From Prevotellaceae bacterium UBA4361 (GTDB taxonomy: Bacteria; Bacteroidota; Bacteroidia; Bacteroidales; Bacteroidaceae): a DNA stretch of 16,396 bases. The notes below the pieces were generated by a model, which did not search any database, was not told where the DNA came from, and saw nothing but the letters and a program-made list of their open reading frames with translations. The position numbers were made by a program, and so were the translations under genes. The DNA lies in the NCBI GenBank assembly GCA_002393575.1, contig DGSN01000040.1, positions 1 through 16,396 of the forward strand. The letters run 5' to 3'. Shown piece by piece: positions 1 through 7,820 of the stretch (the first letter of the stretch is position 1; each line of letters starts with the position of its first letter).

Positions 1-3000
1 GAGTTTTGCGGTTCCATCATAGACAAAACCCGTACCGATGCCTGCGCCGCTATCGCCTCCGGTTGCCGTGATGCTTCCGCCCTCGATGATGATGTCGCCG
101 GATGTTACATTTCTGCCACTGCCAACATAACCCGTACCGATGCCTGCGCCGTAATCGCCTCCGTTTGCCGTCAGTGCGCCGTTACCCTTGATGGTAAGCG
201 TTGTTCCTTTATCGCCAACCTGAATGCCAGCCTTGTTATAGAGTCCCGTCACGGTGTTTTCACCGACAAGGATAATCGTTGCCGTACCTTCGCAGACGAT
301 GCCGCCATTGATTGTAACATCGCTAAGCGTGATGCTTGCATCAGGGGCAATCGTCACCGTGCCGGAGGTCGAGCCTGTCAGCACGTCGCCGTCTTGCGCC
401 GTGTAGGACATGTCGTCCGAAAGCGTCACAATCATTTTCACCGTAGCCGTAATCACGATATCTGCTTTCTCGACCGTCACGGTATAGTTGCCGTCAGCGT
501 CAGCCGTCAGCACAGTGTCCCCGTTCTTCACATCGCCGTCAAGCACATAATCAGAATTGAGCTTGAATTGGATTGTTGTCCCTTCTTGATATTTGCCACC
601 GATAGCTGCTGGGTCTGCACTCACGACCTCCATTCCATCAGGCAAGGTCAGTGAATAAAGCATCGCAACTTTCGCTGTAACTGTCACGTTGTCATCAGGC
701 ATGGTCAGCGTGTAGTTGTCACCAGCAGGAGTCAAAGTAGTGAAAGCGTTCTGATGGCTGTCCTTTGCCTCATAGCCTGTGAGCGCATAGCCCTCTTGGT
801 CTTCATGGCTGAGTGTGAGGCTTACCACGTCGTCCTTGCCGTAGTAGAACTTGTCATCGTACTTGATGCCTCCGCCACTATAGGCGGTGATGCCGCTGGT
901 GGTATAATTTGTGGAGGAGCCAGTAGGCTCGATATGATTGATGGTCACGTTCTCCCCAGCCACGATGCTGCGGACTTGCTTGCCTTGGGCGGCAATACGA
1001 CCTGCGGAAGTGCAGGTAGGCGCAATGGTATAATAAACATTGCTGACGGTGGCTATGGTCGTCGAACCGTTAACATGAATGGCTACAGGGTGGAAGCCAA
1101 CGTTAGCGGCGCTGACCCTCGTAGGAGCGAAAAAGTCGTCCTTAAGTATCAATGTGTTGCCGTCACTCCAGCCCTGCAAGCCGCCAGTGTAGTTGCTTGA
1201 ACTGGTGAGCGAACCGATGAAGGCGCAACCGCGGATGGTGAGCTTGCTCTTGAGGCCGTGGCCCACGATGCCACCGAGATAGCCTGTGGTTTCGCTATTG
1301 GCGATGCTGACGTCGGTATTGACGAGGCAATTCTCAATGGTGTTCTCCACACTGGCATCCTCGCCACGGGCATAGCCGACGAGCCCTGAGCTGTGCTTCT
1401 TGCCGATAATGGTGCCGCAGACGATGAGATTCTTAATTGTGGCACCCCTGATTTCGCGGAAAGGCGCAGCATTGCCTTCGCTGTTGTTGAAGCTAACGGT
1501 GAGTGTCTTTTGGTTGCCATCGAAGGTGCCGCAGAACTCATGGCCTTCGCTACCTGCCATGCGAGTGACGGTGATGTTCTCGCCCAGCTTCACAGTCATG
1601 CCGCTGAAGCGGTTCCATGTGTCGTTGTCCTGAAGGGCATCACAGAAGTAATCCCAGCCATCCGTATTGCTGATGATGAAAGGACGCTCGGCACTGCCGT
1701 CGGGCGAGTAGCTGTCGGTCTTGCCGAAAGGCGTGAGGTCGGCGGCGTAATAGATGGTGGTGCCAAGGATGGTCGCTTTCTTGCATAGGAACGACTGTTG
1801 TGAGGTGTAGGCTTGGGTGCCAGGCGTAACGATGAAGGCTGCATCGGTAAGAGTAGGAGCAGCGGTGTAGTAGGCACCGTCGATGTTGCTCGTCATGGAA
1901 GCGTTCCTGTTGCGCACGGCGATAGGATGGAATAAGCCGCTACCCGTGTAGCTGCCCGAGAAGAGACTGTTTTCAATGGTCAGTTTCGAGCCGCCGTCGC
2001 ACCAGCCCTGCATGCCTCCTGCATAGTTGCCACCGTTGTTGATGGTGCCGCTGTAGATGCAGTTTCGTATGGTCAGCTCCGATTTGACGGCGTGGCCAAC
2101 GAGTCCGCCGCAGTGCTTGTTATTGCCCGTGTTGACAGTCACGTTGGTACTGACGTTGCAGTCCTCGATGGTGTTCGTGCCGCTGCGCGAGAAGCCCACC
2201 AGTGCGGCAGCGTGAGTCGTACCTGTCACGCTACCCTTCACACTAAGATTCTTTATCGTTGCGCCGCTGATTTCGCGGAAAAGGGCAGTGCCCTGCGTAG
2301 AGGTCTCGTTGATGTTCACGGTGAGCGTCTTTTGGTTGCCATCGAAGATGCCGCAGAACTCATGCCCCTCGCTACCCGCAATACGGGTGATGGTAATGTT
2401 CTCACCGAGCTTCACGGTCTTGCCACTGAAGCGGTTGTAGGTTGCGTTGTCCTGAAGGTCATAACAGAACACTTCCCAGCCCAGATTGTTGTGGATGGTG
2501 TAGGTGTCGCCGTCTTGCGAGAAAAGGGAGGAGACATCGACGATGTTGTTAGCATAGCTACTCCAATTGTCTTTATAGGTTGCGACACTGCTACTGGGCA
2601 CATAGACTGTCTTGCCAGAGACATCGGGGTAAAAAATATTAGAACCGAGCGTGGGTGGAGTTTCTGCATTGATGATGACCGACATCAGGGAAGAGCAATT
2701 TTCGAAGGCACGCTCTTCGATCCTCGTCACGCTGCTGGGGATGAAGACCGACGTCAGGCTGGAACATTGCCTAAAGAGACATGAGTTGATGCTCGTCACA
2801 CTGCTGGGGATGCTGACCGATGTCAAGGAGGAGCATAATGCGAAGGCATCATGACCAATGCTCGTCACGCTGTTTGGGATGCTGACCGACATCAGGGAAG
2901 AGCAATTTACGAAGGCATCGAAGCCTATGCTCGTCACAGTATTAGGGATGCTGACCGATGTCATGTTGGTACATGATTGGAAGGCATAGTGTCCGATGCT

Positions 3001-3252
3001 CGACACGCCATTATCAATGACTACAGCCTTGATGTCATTACGGTATGAGTACCAAGGAGGTGTACCATAGTTCTGCATTGCTCCAGAACCGCTGATGGTG
3101 AGGGTATGAGTGGACTCACTGTACTTGTAGGTAACGTTGTTACCGCACGAGCCGCTGTCGTCTGCCCATGCAGTCGTGGCAGTGAGCATCATCACGAGCA
3201 GCGTCAGTGCCACCCGTGTCATTAAGTTTGAATTCTTCATCATAGTTTTCAT
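1..3252 (-). CDS. BspA-like leucine-rich-repeat surface protein, multimodular, C-terminus beyond the window (partial)
   Basis: The frame is open for 1084 codons with no stop to the window edge, so the C-terminus is missing. Residues 1-30 form a signal peptide ending TTAWA before DDSG. Residues about 75-204 hold five to six 23-residue LRR_5/BspA repeats of the type CSSLTSVSIPxSVTSI. Two copies of a GLUG-like module of about 170 residues follow (about 260-450 and 540-735), sharing motifs such as GSEGHEFCG and FDGNQKTLTV. Next come divergent InlB-type repeats (about 800-936), then a Gly-rich beta-helix-like region with repeated GAGIGTG motifs. The family is known for extracellular adhesion; a role here is inferred. 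The start at 3252 is chosen over in-frame ATGs at 3243 and 3240 because it gives the longest plausible signal peptide. The export or sorting signal cannot be seen. Confidence 0.85.
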   Translation of the reverse strand, partial: MKTMMKNSNLMTRVALTLLVMMLTATTAWADDSGSCGNNVTYKYSESTHTLTISGSGAMQNYGTPPWYSYRNDIKAVVIDNGVSSIGHYAFQSCTNMTSVSIPNTVTSIGFDAFVNCSSLMSVSIPNSVTSIGHDAFALCSSLTSVSIPSSVTSINSCLFRQCSSLTSVFIPSSVTRIEERAFENCSSLMSVIINAETPPTLGSNIFYPDVSGKTVYVPSSSVATYKDNWSSYANNIVDVSSLFSQDGDTYTIHNNLGWEVFCYDLQDNATYNRFSGKTVKLGENITITRIAGSEGHEFCGIFDGNQKTLTVNINETSTQGTALFREISGATIKNLSVKGSVTGTTHAAALVGFSRSGTNTIEDCNVSTNVTVNTGNNKHCGGLVGHAVKSELTIRNCIYSGTINNGGNYAGGMQGWCDGGSKLTIENSLFSGSYTGSGLFHPIAVRNRNASMTSNIDGAYYTAAPTLTDAAFIVTPGTQAYTSQQSFLCKKATILGTTIYYAADLTPFGKTDSYSPDGSAERPFIISNTDGWDYFCDALQDNDTWNRFSGMTVKLGENITVTRMAGSEGHEFCGTFDGNQKTLTVSFNNSEGNAAPFREIRGATIKNLIVCGTIIGKKHSSGLVGYARGEDASVENTIENCLVNTDVSIANSETTGYLGGIVGHGLKSKLTIRGCAFIGSLTSSSNYTGGLQGWSDGNTLILKDDFFAPTRVSAANVGFHPVAIHVNGSTTIATVSNVYYTIAPTCTSAGRIAAQGKQVRSIVAGENVTINHIEPTGSSTNYTTSGITAYSGGGIKYDDKFYYGKDDVVSLTLSHEDQEGYALTGYEAKDSHQNAFTTLTPAGDNYTLTMPDDNVTVTAKVAMLYSLTLPDGMEVVSADPAAIGGKYQEGTTIQFKLNSDYVLDGDVKNGDTVLTADADGNYTVTVEKADIVITATVKMIVTLSDDMSYTAQDGDVLTGSTSGTVTIAPDASITLSDVTINGGIVCEGTATIILVGENTVTGLYNKAGIQVGDKGTTLTIKGNGALTANGGDYGAGIGTGYVGSGRNVTSGDIIIEGGSITATGGDSGAGIGTGFVYDGTAKL
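2640..3030 (-). repeat. Tandem 69-bp LRR-coding repeats
   Basis: This part of the surface-protein gene is built of 69-bp units, each encoding one 23-residue leucine-rich repeat. The stretches at 2680-2712 and 2887-2919 differ at one base in 33 and lie exactly three units (207 bp) apart. That suggests recent unit duplication or gene conversion rather than purely protein-level selection. Confidence 0.75.
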
Positions 3253-3362
3253 AAATATATTCTTTTAATTCCACTTATTAAAAAGTGGCGTTAGTTAGTT
3301 TCCACATCATCAGCACTATGAGACAGAAAAGCATGACTTTCATCTCATCACAATTTATTTTG

Positions 3363-3370
3363 CAAAAATA
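3363..3370 (-). promoter_or_regulatory. Possible -7 box for the LRR surface protein
   Basis: On the minus strand this reads TATTTTTG, matching the Bacteroidetes -7 consensus TAnnTTTG. No TTTG lies at the usual 19-21 base spacing upstream. It would give a leader of roughly 100 bases. The leader holds a small inverted repeat near 3270-3288 (CCACTT/AAGTGG). Confidence 0.35.
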
Positions 3371-3566
3371 CAAAATAATATGTATTTACATTCTCTTTCT
3401 TACAAATTTTTATGAACCAAAGGAAAAAACTTATAAACATAAATCCACCTTTCCAAATTATTATCATGACTAAAACCATCCGTAGTTCTTTCCAATGATT
3501 TTCACAATTCCAGTCGTGATTATTTCTCGGTGGGCTGCTATCCTATAAATATATAAGGTAAGAGCC

Positions 3567-3598
3567 GAAAAAAATCCCAAGTGAAGCCACCTGGGATT
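3567..3598 (-). terminator. Rho-independent terminator after the dockerin fragment
   Basis: On the minus strand the arms AATCCCAGGTG and CACTTGGGATT pair over 11 bp with one G-T wobble, closing a GCTT loop, and a run of seven T follows. It begins 12 bases past the stop of the dockerin fragment, the normal place for a gene terminator. Confidence 0.8.
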
Positions 3599-3609
3599 AT
3601 CATTTGTTG

Positions 3610-3711
3610 TTATTGTCCTAAGATATAATTGACAAGCGTCACCACGTCGCTAATATCAACATTGCCGTGACCATTCACATCATATCTTGAATTACCAAAC
3701 GTGACAATCAT
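3610..3711 (-). pseudogene. Orphan dockerin-like C-terminal fragment
   Basis: The frame encodes about 33 residues, MIVTFGNSRYDVNGHGNVD followed by ISDVVTLVNYILGQ and a TAA stop. The segment DVNGHGNVDISDVVTLVNYIL matches one dockerin type I half-repeat. It closely resembles the first half-repeat of the pectate lyase tail in this window (DVNADGQIDISDVVALVNYIL). An in-frame stop at 3721-3723 lies just upstream, no signal peptide or body is present, and an intact terminator follows. I infer the 3' relic of a larger secreted dockerin-bearing protein whose upstream part has been deleted or has decayed. A free-standing 33-residue peptide is possible but less likely. Confidence 0.6.
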
Positions 3712-3892
3712 CTTGGATTTTTACAAATCTTCTTTGTCTGTTGATTGTCTTTACTGGAAATCGATAGTATTAATTTCAAACACTTTGTACTATTGATGAT
3801 ACAAACAATATGATGTTGGTGGATTCTCTTGAAGTCCTTTCTACAAATTGCAATGTTTGAACAAAAAAAGGGCGTTCTAAAAGTTTTTTCCT

Positions 3893-4588
3893 TTATTGAT
3901 TGATACTTTTTGCCATTAACTTCTCCAACTCCGAATCAGATTTTTCGTATATTTCTGAAACCTTATAGAATTGGGTGAGCATGGTGGCAAAAACCTTATT
4001 TTTGTAGATGAAAACAAAGTCATAGTAGCCAGGAGCGACTTCTTCAGGATGGAGGTAGAAAGACCCCCAATGTTCGGTTTCTTCCGCATCTGGATCTTTA
4101 TTCAGATCACACCCCAGAACATAGTCAGGTGTTTCGTCGTTTAAGGTGTTTTTCATGTAAAAGCCCTGATCGACCTTGTGCTTGAAAACCATCACTTTGA
4201 TACCAGTCGTTGCGTTTGTTTGTGGATGAAACTCAATCCATTCATCTAGTTCAAAAACAGAACGGATGCCTTCCGTTGCGTAAGGCTTATGGTTGAAATC
4301 CTCACTGCCGCAACGGTTGCCAAATAAACTCAAACCTGTCATGACGGGTTGTTCTCCCTCTTTGAGATTGACGAAATAGAGTTTGCCGAGCACCATCGTA
4401 TCTTGAATTTGTTCAGTGTTGGCTTTGGTTTCATTGGTGGCAATGTTGTCGTTGAAGAGGTTGTCGGATGTATTGTTTGCATTCGCATTTGCACCATTGT
4501 TGCAGTTTACTGTCAAAAACAAGGTTAGTCCTGCAACTAAACCTAAAGATACTTTTCTCATAAACATTTTTTTGCATGTTGTATTCAT
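3893..4588 (-). CDS. Predicted lipoprotein of unknown function
   Basis: This 231-residue protein has a positively charged N-terminus, a hydrophobic stretch (about 13-27) and a Cys at 29 (FLTVNC) that could be lipidated, although Asn before Cys is atypical. A low-complexity Asn/Ala-rich linker follows (NNGANANANNTSDN), as is common after the lipid anchor of Bacteroidetes lipoproteins. The remaining 160 residues look like a folded beta-rich domain with many aromatics (GYYDFVFIYKNKVFATM). I do not recognise a family. Start 4588 has a GAGAA-like sequence 8 bases upstream; Met10 (4561) would give a more standard lipoprotein signal. A good promoter lies at 4631-4661. Confidence 0.75.
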   Translation of the reverse strand: MNTTCKKMFMRKVSLGLVAGLTLFLTVNCNNGANANANNTSDNLFNDNIATNETKANTEQIQDTMVLGKLYFVNLKEGEQPVMTGLSLFGNRCGSEDFNHKPYATEGIRSVFELDEWIEFHPQTNATTGIKVMVFKHKVDQGFYMKNTLNDETPDYVLGCDLNKDPDAEETEHWGSFYLHPEEVAPGYYDFVFIYKNKVFATMLTQFYKVSEIYEKSDSELEKLMAKSINQ

Positions 4589-4630
4589 TGAATTCTCATT
4601 AGATAACCTTCAAATGGAAATTATCTGTTG

Positions 4631-4661
4631 TAAAGGTAGTAAGAATCCATTACATGACAAA
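4631..4661 (-). promoter_or_regulatory. Bacteroidetes-type promoter for the lipoprotein gene
   Basis: On the minus strand TTTG (4658-4661) is followed by a 19-base spacer and then TACCTTTA (4631-4638). This matches the Bacteroidetes -33/-7 pattern TTTG-N19-21-TAnnTTTG except for the last base. Transcription would begin near 4625, leaving a leader of roughly 37 bases before the ATG at 4588. Confidence 0.6.
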
Positions 4662-4911
4662 AATAATGAGTTTTTTTTCTATCAGGTTACTCTCTTTTTC
4701 ATTATTAATAGTTATTTCGACGAATTCAAGCACAAATATAATTATCAATTTTCTTCAAAACGAAATGCCATCATTATTCATCGACATACTCATGAATTAA
4801 ACCCTTGGTAGTTTTCGTCAATTTGATACTATTTACTTTTTTAGCAAAAAAATTTCGAGTTCTTTTAGGGTGTAAATAGCACTAAAAAATATCGATGCCA
4901 AAAAGACTTGT

Positions 4912-4919
4912 TATCTTTG
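4912..4919 (+). promoter_or_regulatory. Possible -7 box for the small secreted protein, with long leader
   Basis: TATCTTTG matches TAnnTTTG, but no TTTG sits at the expected -33 distance. It would give a leader of about 220 bases. The leader begins with a small hairpin (4928-4949) and contains two similar segments, GGAAAATCCACC and GGGAAATCCACC, near 5010-5045. No known riboswitch class was recognised. Confidence 0.4.
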
Positions 4920-5148
4920 TAGCGAATCCAAGTCCTTCAGGTAACTTGGTCAAACCGGTCCTTAATGAAAATTTTTTGTCTCCTTCAGCGTTGTATTTTG
5001 CATCTCTGATGGAAAATCCACCCCTGAGATATAGGGAAATCCACCATCATTTATAGGAATAATCTCCGACTTTTCGCCTCCTTTATTTAGTCATAGTAGT
5101 GAAAACAAGAAACAAATTGTCTAACTCTAAAAGATAGGAGAACTGATT

Positions 5149-5751
5149 ATGAAGAAAATGATGTTTATGGCAATGTTGATGGTAATGACTATCACTGCCA
5201 ACGCTATGAGCTATATGGAGGCTAAGAAAGAAGCCCTGTATCTCTCCGACAAGATGGCTTGGGAGCTTTCCCTGACAAATGCCCAGTATGATGCAGTCTA
5301 TGAAATCAATCTGGACTACATGATGAGTGTCAACGGACGCAACGACGTGTACGGTGTATGGTGGAATCGCCGCAATACAGACCTACAGTATGTCCTGACC
5401 GCCTATCAGTACAACAAGTACATCGGCCTGTCCTACTTCTATCGTCCGCTCACATGGCATAACGGTTATTGGACTTTCAATGTCTATACTCACTATGGCA
5501 ACAAGAGCCACTTCTATATGGCACATCCAAAGGAATATGCAAGCTATAAGGGTGGAAACAACAGGAAACCAGCCAACCACTATGCTTCCATGAAGCCAAA
5601 GGGTAACAACGGTCATGGTAATGCTTCGACCTGGAGGAATACGAATAAGAATAATCGGAACACTGCTGGCAAGTCCCGTGACCGCTACAACAACCAGGTT
5701 GCTCAGAACAAGGGTCGTGGTAACGGCGTTGGGTATTTTGGACGCAGATAA
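5149..5751 (+). CDS. Small secreted protein with basic Asn/Gly/Lys-rich tail
   Basis: This 200-residue protein starts with a signal peptide (about 1-19, ending ITANA). A conserved-looking aromatic domain spans about 20-130, with motifs such as EALYLSDKMAWELSLT, AQYDAVYEINLDYM and YFYRPLTWHNGYW. From about 135 to 200 it becomes low complexity, rich in Asn, Lys, Arg and Gly, ending GVGYFGRR. The first part resembles hypothetical secreted proteins I recall from Prevotella and Bacteroides, but I cannot name a function. The basic tail might bind polyanions at the surface; that is speculation. AGGAG about 11 bases before the ATG supports the start, and a terminator follows at 5783-5822, so the gene is probably monocistronic. 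Confidence 0.85.
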   Translation: MKKMMFMAMLMVMTITANAMSYMEAKKEALYLSDKMAWELSLTNAQYDAVYEINLDYMMSVNGRNDVYGVWWNRRNTDLQYVLTAYQYNKYIGLSYFYRPLTWHNGYWTFNVYTHYGNKSHFYMAHPKEYASYKGGNNRKPANHYASMKPKGNNGHGNASTWRNTNKNNRNTAGKSRDRYNNQVAQNKGRGNGVGYFGRR

Positions 5752-5782
5752 TTCCATTTGCTCTAATATATGGCTGGTAATA

Positions 5783-5822
5783 GGAAACGGGGAATCTCAG
5801 GGATGGGGTTTCCCTTTTTTTT
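5783..5822 (+). terminator. Rho-independent terminator
   Basis: GGAAAC at 5783-5788 pairs with GTTTCC at 5808-5813, with an alternative GGGAA/TTCCC pairing inside, and eight T follow (5815-5822). It lies about 30 bases after the stop of the small secreted protein. The long loop makes the exact fold uncertain. Confidence 0.7.
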
Positions 5823-6346
5823 GTGCCATGTTCTATATAGTTGCAAAGTTAGAAAATTGCATTTTGATACATCATCGTTTGGCATCGCAAGTGTTGCGTC
5901 ATGATTCTTGTCATTGGCACGGCTCTGCCATCGCTTTTTTCATTCTGTCAAAAATAATTGTCATTATCTGCGGCTGTTCTCGTTTCTTTTCCCTATCATT
6001 GCATTACTCTTTCGAAGCATCAAGAGACGGAACAATACCGCTCCAACCGAGCTTGCATCATGGCCACGGTGGGAAAAAGGATGCGAATTAGTAAGGCATA
6101 AGTTTACGTGCAACTAATTACAAACAAGATGATGAAAAAAACATTGAAAATACGAGACTTAGGTACGTGGAGAGGCTAACGGTGCTACTTCACGGCTATG
6201 TTCGTTATTGTCATGGACTGACCATTTAATAAGGTTTGCTAATTAATAGCAACAGTTTGATATTTAGTGAATTGCAATACTCTGTATTTGAATATTCCGA
6301 AAAACGACTATATTTGTTTGTTAAAAAGTAAAAAGAAACACAGACT
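5823..6346. other. Gene-free interval
   Basis: No convincing coding region is present in these 524 bases. Plus frames over 5615-6091 and 5908-6117 lack family resemblance and ribosome binding sites, and the first starts inside the preceding gene. The notable contents are an antisense TAACTTTG box at 5843-5850 and the promoter of the next gene at 6287-6316. Confidence 0.55.
6287..6316 (+). promoter_or_regulatory. Bacteroidetes-type promoter for the DUF4919-like gene
   Basis: TTTG (6287-6290) and TATATTTG (6309-6316) are separated by 18 bases, close to the TTTG-N19-21-TAnnTTTG consensus. The expected start near 6323 leaves a short leader of about 25 bases before the ATG at 6347. Confidence 0.65.
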
Positions 6347-6838
6347 ATGGAATTGAACGATTCTTTCACAAAGGTTGACTTCAACCAATACAAGAATGCT
6401 TATGACCAGGATGTCATTCAAGCATGGAAGAGTAGGGAACTGGAGCTGGATGTAGAGACTCTTCGAGCCATGATGTATGGATTTACCTTCACCAATGACT
6501 ATGCAGAAGGAAATCTGGAGGATTCTTTTTTCATGGATTATTGGAGGGATAATTCTTCTGAATTCGATATGGAACCTGATTCATCTGATGTTATTGATGA
6601 TCTGTTTGAAGAAGCCTTGAATAACGTGATGGAAGACGACTATATGGTAGATACTCCACAAGAACGTCTTCTGATGCAAACAATAGAAAGAACAGGTGAT
6701 GGCAAGTCTCCAGAAACAGCTTTTTGCGTCATTGACGTTCACCAAGAATATGAATACATAGAAAGAAAGTATCCATTCTGTTGCCTTAAAATGACGAAAC
6801 AAAGTGTCTGCAATGGTAAAGATTGTCTGCATTTTTAG
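6347..6838 (+). CDS. DUF4919-like protein, probably shortened by an in-frame TAG
   Basis: The 163-residue product has no signal peptide. Several segments recall DUF4919 proteins of Bacteroidales: DFNQYKNAYD near the start, LRAMMYGFTFTNDY at about 39-52, and GDGKSPETAFCVIDVHQEYEYI at about 117-138. The family call is from memory of motif order and is moderately sure; no biochemical function is known to me. Translation stops after KDCLHF at a TAG (6836-6838). The same frame then continues for 31 codons as ENPFEIDCIYFDISRRFQ and further residues to a TGA at 6932-6934. That looks like the usual acidic, IYFD-containing C-terminus. I therefore suspect a nonsense mutation. The promoter is at 6287-6316. 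Confidence 0.7.
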   Translation: MELNDSFTKVDFNQYKNAYDQDVIQAWKSRELELDVETLRAMMYGFTFTNDYAEGNLEDSFFMDYWRDNSSEFDMEPDSSDVIDDLFEEALNNVMEDDYMVDTPQERLLMQTIERTGDGKSPETAFCVIDVHQEYEYIERKYPFCCLKMTKQSVCNGKDCLHF

Positions 6839-6934
6839 GAGAATCCGTTTGAAATAGATTGCATATACTTCGACATCAGCCGTAGATTTCAGGTGGGTTA
6901 TTCTGGAAGCAAGAGAGAGGACAAATCAGTCTGA
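6839..6934 (+). pseudogene. In-frame continuation of the DUF4919-like gene beyond TAG
   Basis: Directly after the TAG the same frame stays open for 31 codons and encodes ENPFEIDCIYFDISRRFQ and a charged tail before TGA. IYFD followed by I/V-S is what I recall of DUF4919 C-termini. The segment therefore looks like coding sequence separated from its gene by one stop codon. Readthrough, a recent nonsense mutation or a sequencing error are all possible. Confidence 0.45.
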
Positions 6935-7109
6935 TTTCATGGATGTTTTGATAATTTGCCAACCACAGGCAATGGGTAACTGGAATAATTAAGTTGACTC
7001 AAAATAATAGCTAATCATAGTATTCGAAAATGATATTTTCATGGATATGGAATTGAACCCTATAGAAGATTATTCTGGCCATCGTCTTCAATCCTCACAA
7101 ACAAGAAAT

Positions 7110-7145
7110 AAGGGATAAGATTCTACTCCTATCCCTTCCCTTTTT
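7110..7145 (+). terminator. Rho-independent terminator for the DUF4919-like unit
   Basis: AAGGGATA (7110-7117) pairs perfectly with TATCCCTT (7130-7137), followed by CCC and five T. It lies about 270 bases beyond the current stop and 175 bases beyond the TGA of the in-frame continuation. Confidence 0.7.
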
Positions 7146-7662
7146 ACTTACTAAACTAACCTTATGAAAAAAACTTACTTTTGCTTCTTTTGACGATGCA
7201 AAGTTATGGCGGATTTTCACTGAACCATAATTATTCCATGATTTTCTTCCCATTTTGTTGCGACAACCTCCTTTGTTTTGCGTCAAACCATGAAAAGTCA
7301 CTCGGTTCCTGTCGCAAAAGGAATGAAAAATTAGTATTTATGCAGCTACAAGTCCCCGTATTGCTGGTTTTATCTTGGTTTCTCCTGCATTGTTGGAGAG
7401 GCTTTCAAATGGTTTTTGATATCATCATAGAACTTTGTACCACCGATGATACAGTCATTCATGGTTAAGTTTATGTCGTATGAGGGGCTGATTATTTCGC
7501 TGAAGCCGATAATTCCTTATATAGGTAATAACGAGACTTGACGTTCGGGGAGATTCGGGATTGGATATATGTGCGCCTTGATTTCATGTGTGAAAGGTGT
7601 GAATTCGGAGCAGTGTGTTTATATTTTTTTATCGATTGACTGATTATGCAAAATTTTTTATC

Positions 7663-7670
7663 TATATTTG
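7663..7670 (+). promoter_or_regulatory. Probable -7 box for the deiminase gene
   Basis: TATATTTG matches the Bacteroidetes -7 consensus exactly. No TTTG is found at the standard -33 spacing; the nearest is TTG at 7636-7638. Transcription from here would give a leader of roughly 190 bases that ends in the octamer repeats at 7821-7860. Confidence 0.5.
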
Positions 7671-7820
7671 CATGTAATTCTAAAATCGCACATGCAAGTG
7701 AAAAGTGAATCTACGAATATCCTTTTTTGTCAACAAATGAACACCAATAAGGCACAAATTTAGATTGTGTTTTTGAAATAATTTGTGATAATTTGTTGAC
7801 TGAAAATTACTATTCAGCGA

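Larger units (their letters stand above)
3253..3892. other. Gene-poor AT-rich interval with a dockerin remnant
   Basis: This 640-base stretch separates two minus-strand genes. It contains the leader of the LRR protein, a strong minus-strand terminator (3567-3598) and a short dockerin-like coding fragment (3610-3711). Between 3712 and 3892 no reading frame continues the dockerin upstream, so the rest of that gene appears lost. A 62-codon plus-strand frame at 3285-3473 has no signs of being real. Confidence 0.6.
4589..5148. other. Divergent intergenic region
   Basis: This 560-base AT-rich region separates a minus-strand lipoprotein gene from a plus-strand secreted-protein gene. It holds the minus-strand promoter at 4631-4661 and a possible plus-strand -7 box at 4912-4919. 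A small hairpin lies at 4928-4949 (CCAAGT/ACTTGG). No convincing gene is seen. The plus frame over 4416-4811 only overlaps the lipoprotein gene antisense and runs into AT-rich DNA. Confidence 0.55.

Noticed and set aside
754..2784. Plus-strand frames at 754-1200, 1393-1788 and 2092-2784
   Set aside because: They mirror the repeats of the minus-strand surface protein codon for codon. The continuous 1084-codon minus frame with signal peptide and LRRs is the real gene.
4416..4811. 131-codon plus frame over the lipoprotein 5' end
   Set aside because: Half is antisense to the lipoprotein and half is AT-rich intergenic DNA containing that gene's promoter.
4926..5148. Possible riboswitch in the long leader of the 5149 gene
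   Set aside because: Only one short hairpin and two similar A-rich segments are visible, with no known riboswitch core, and the downstream protein gives no metabolite clue.
5615..6117. Plus frames of 158 and 69 codons after the small secreted protein
   Set aside because: The first begins inside the preceding gene in another frame and crosses its terminator. Neither has a ribosome binding site or protein-like composition.
7095..7301. 68-codon minus frame with a basic product
   Set aside because: It spans a terminator hairpin, has no ribosome binding site and resembles no family.
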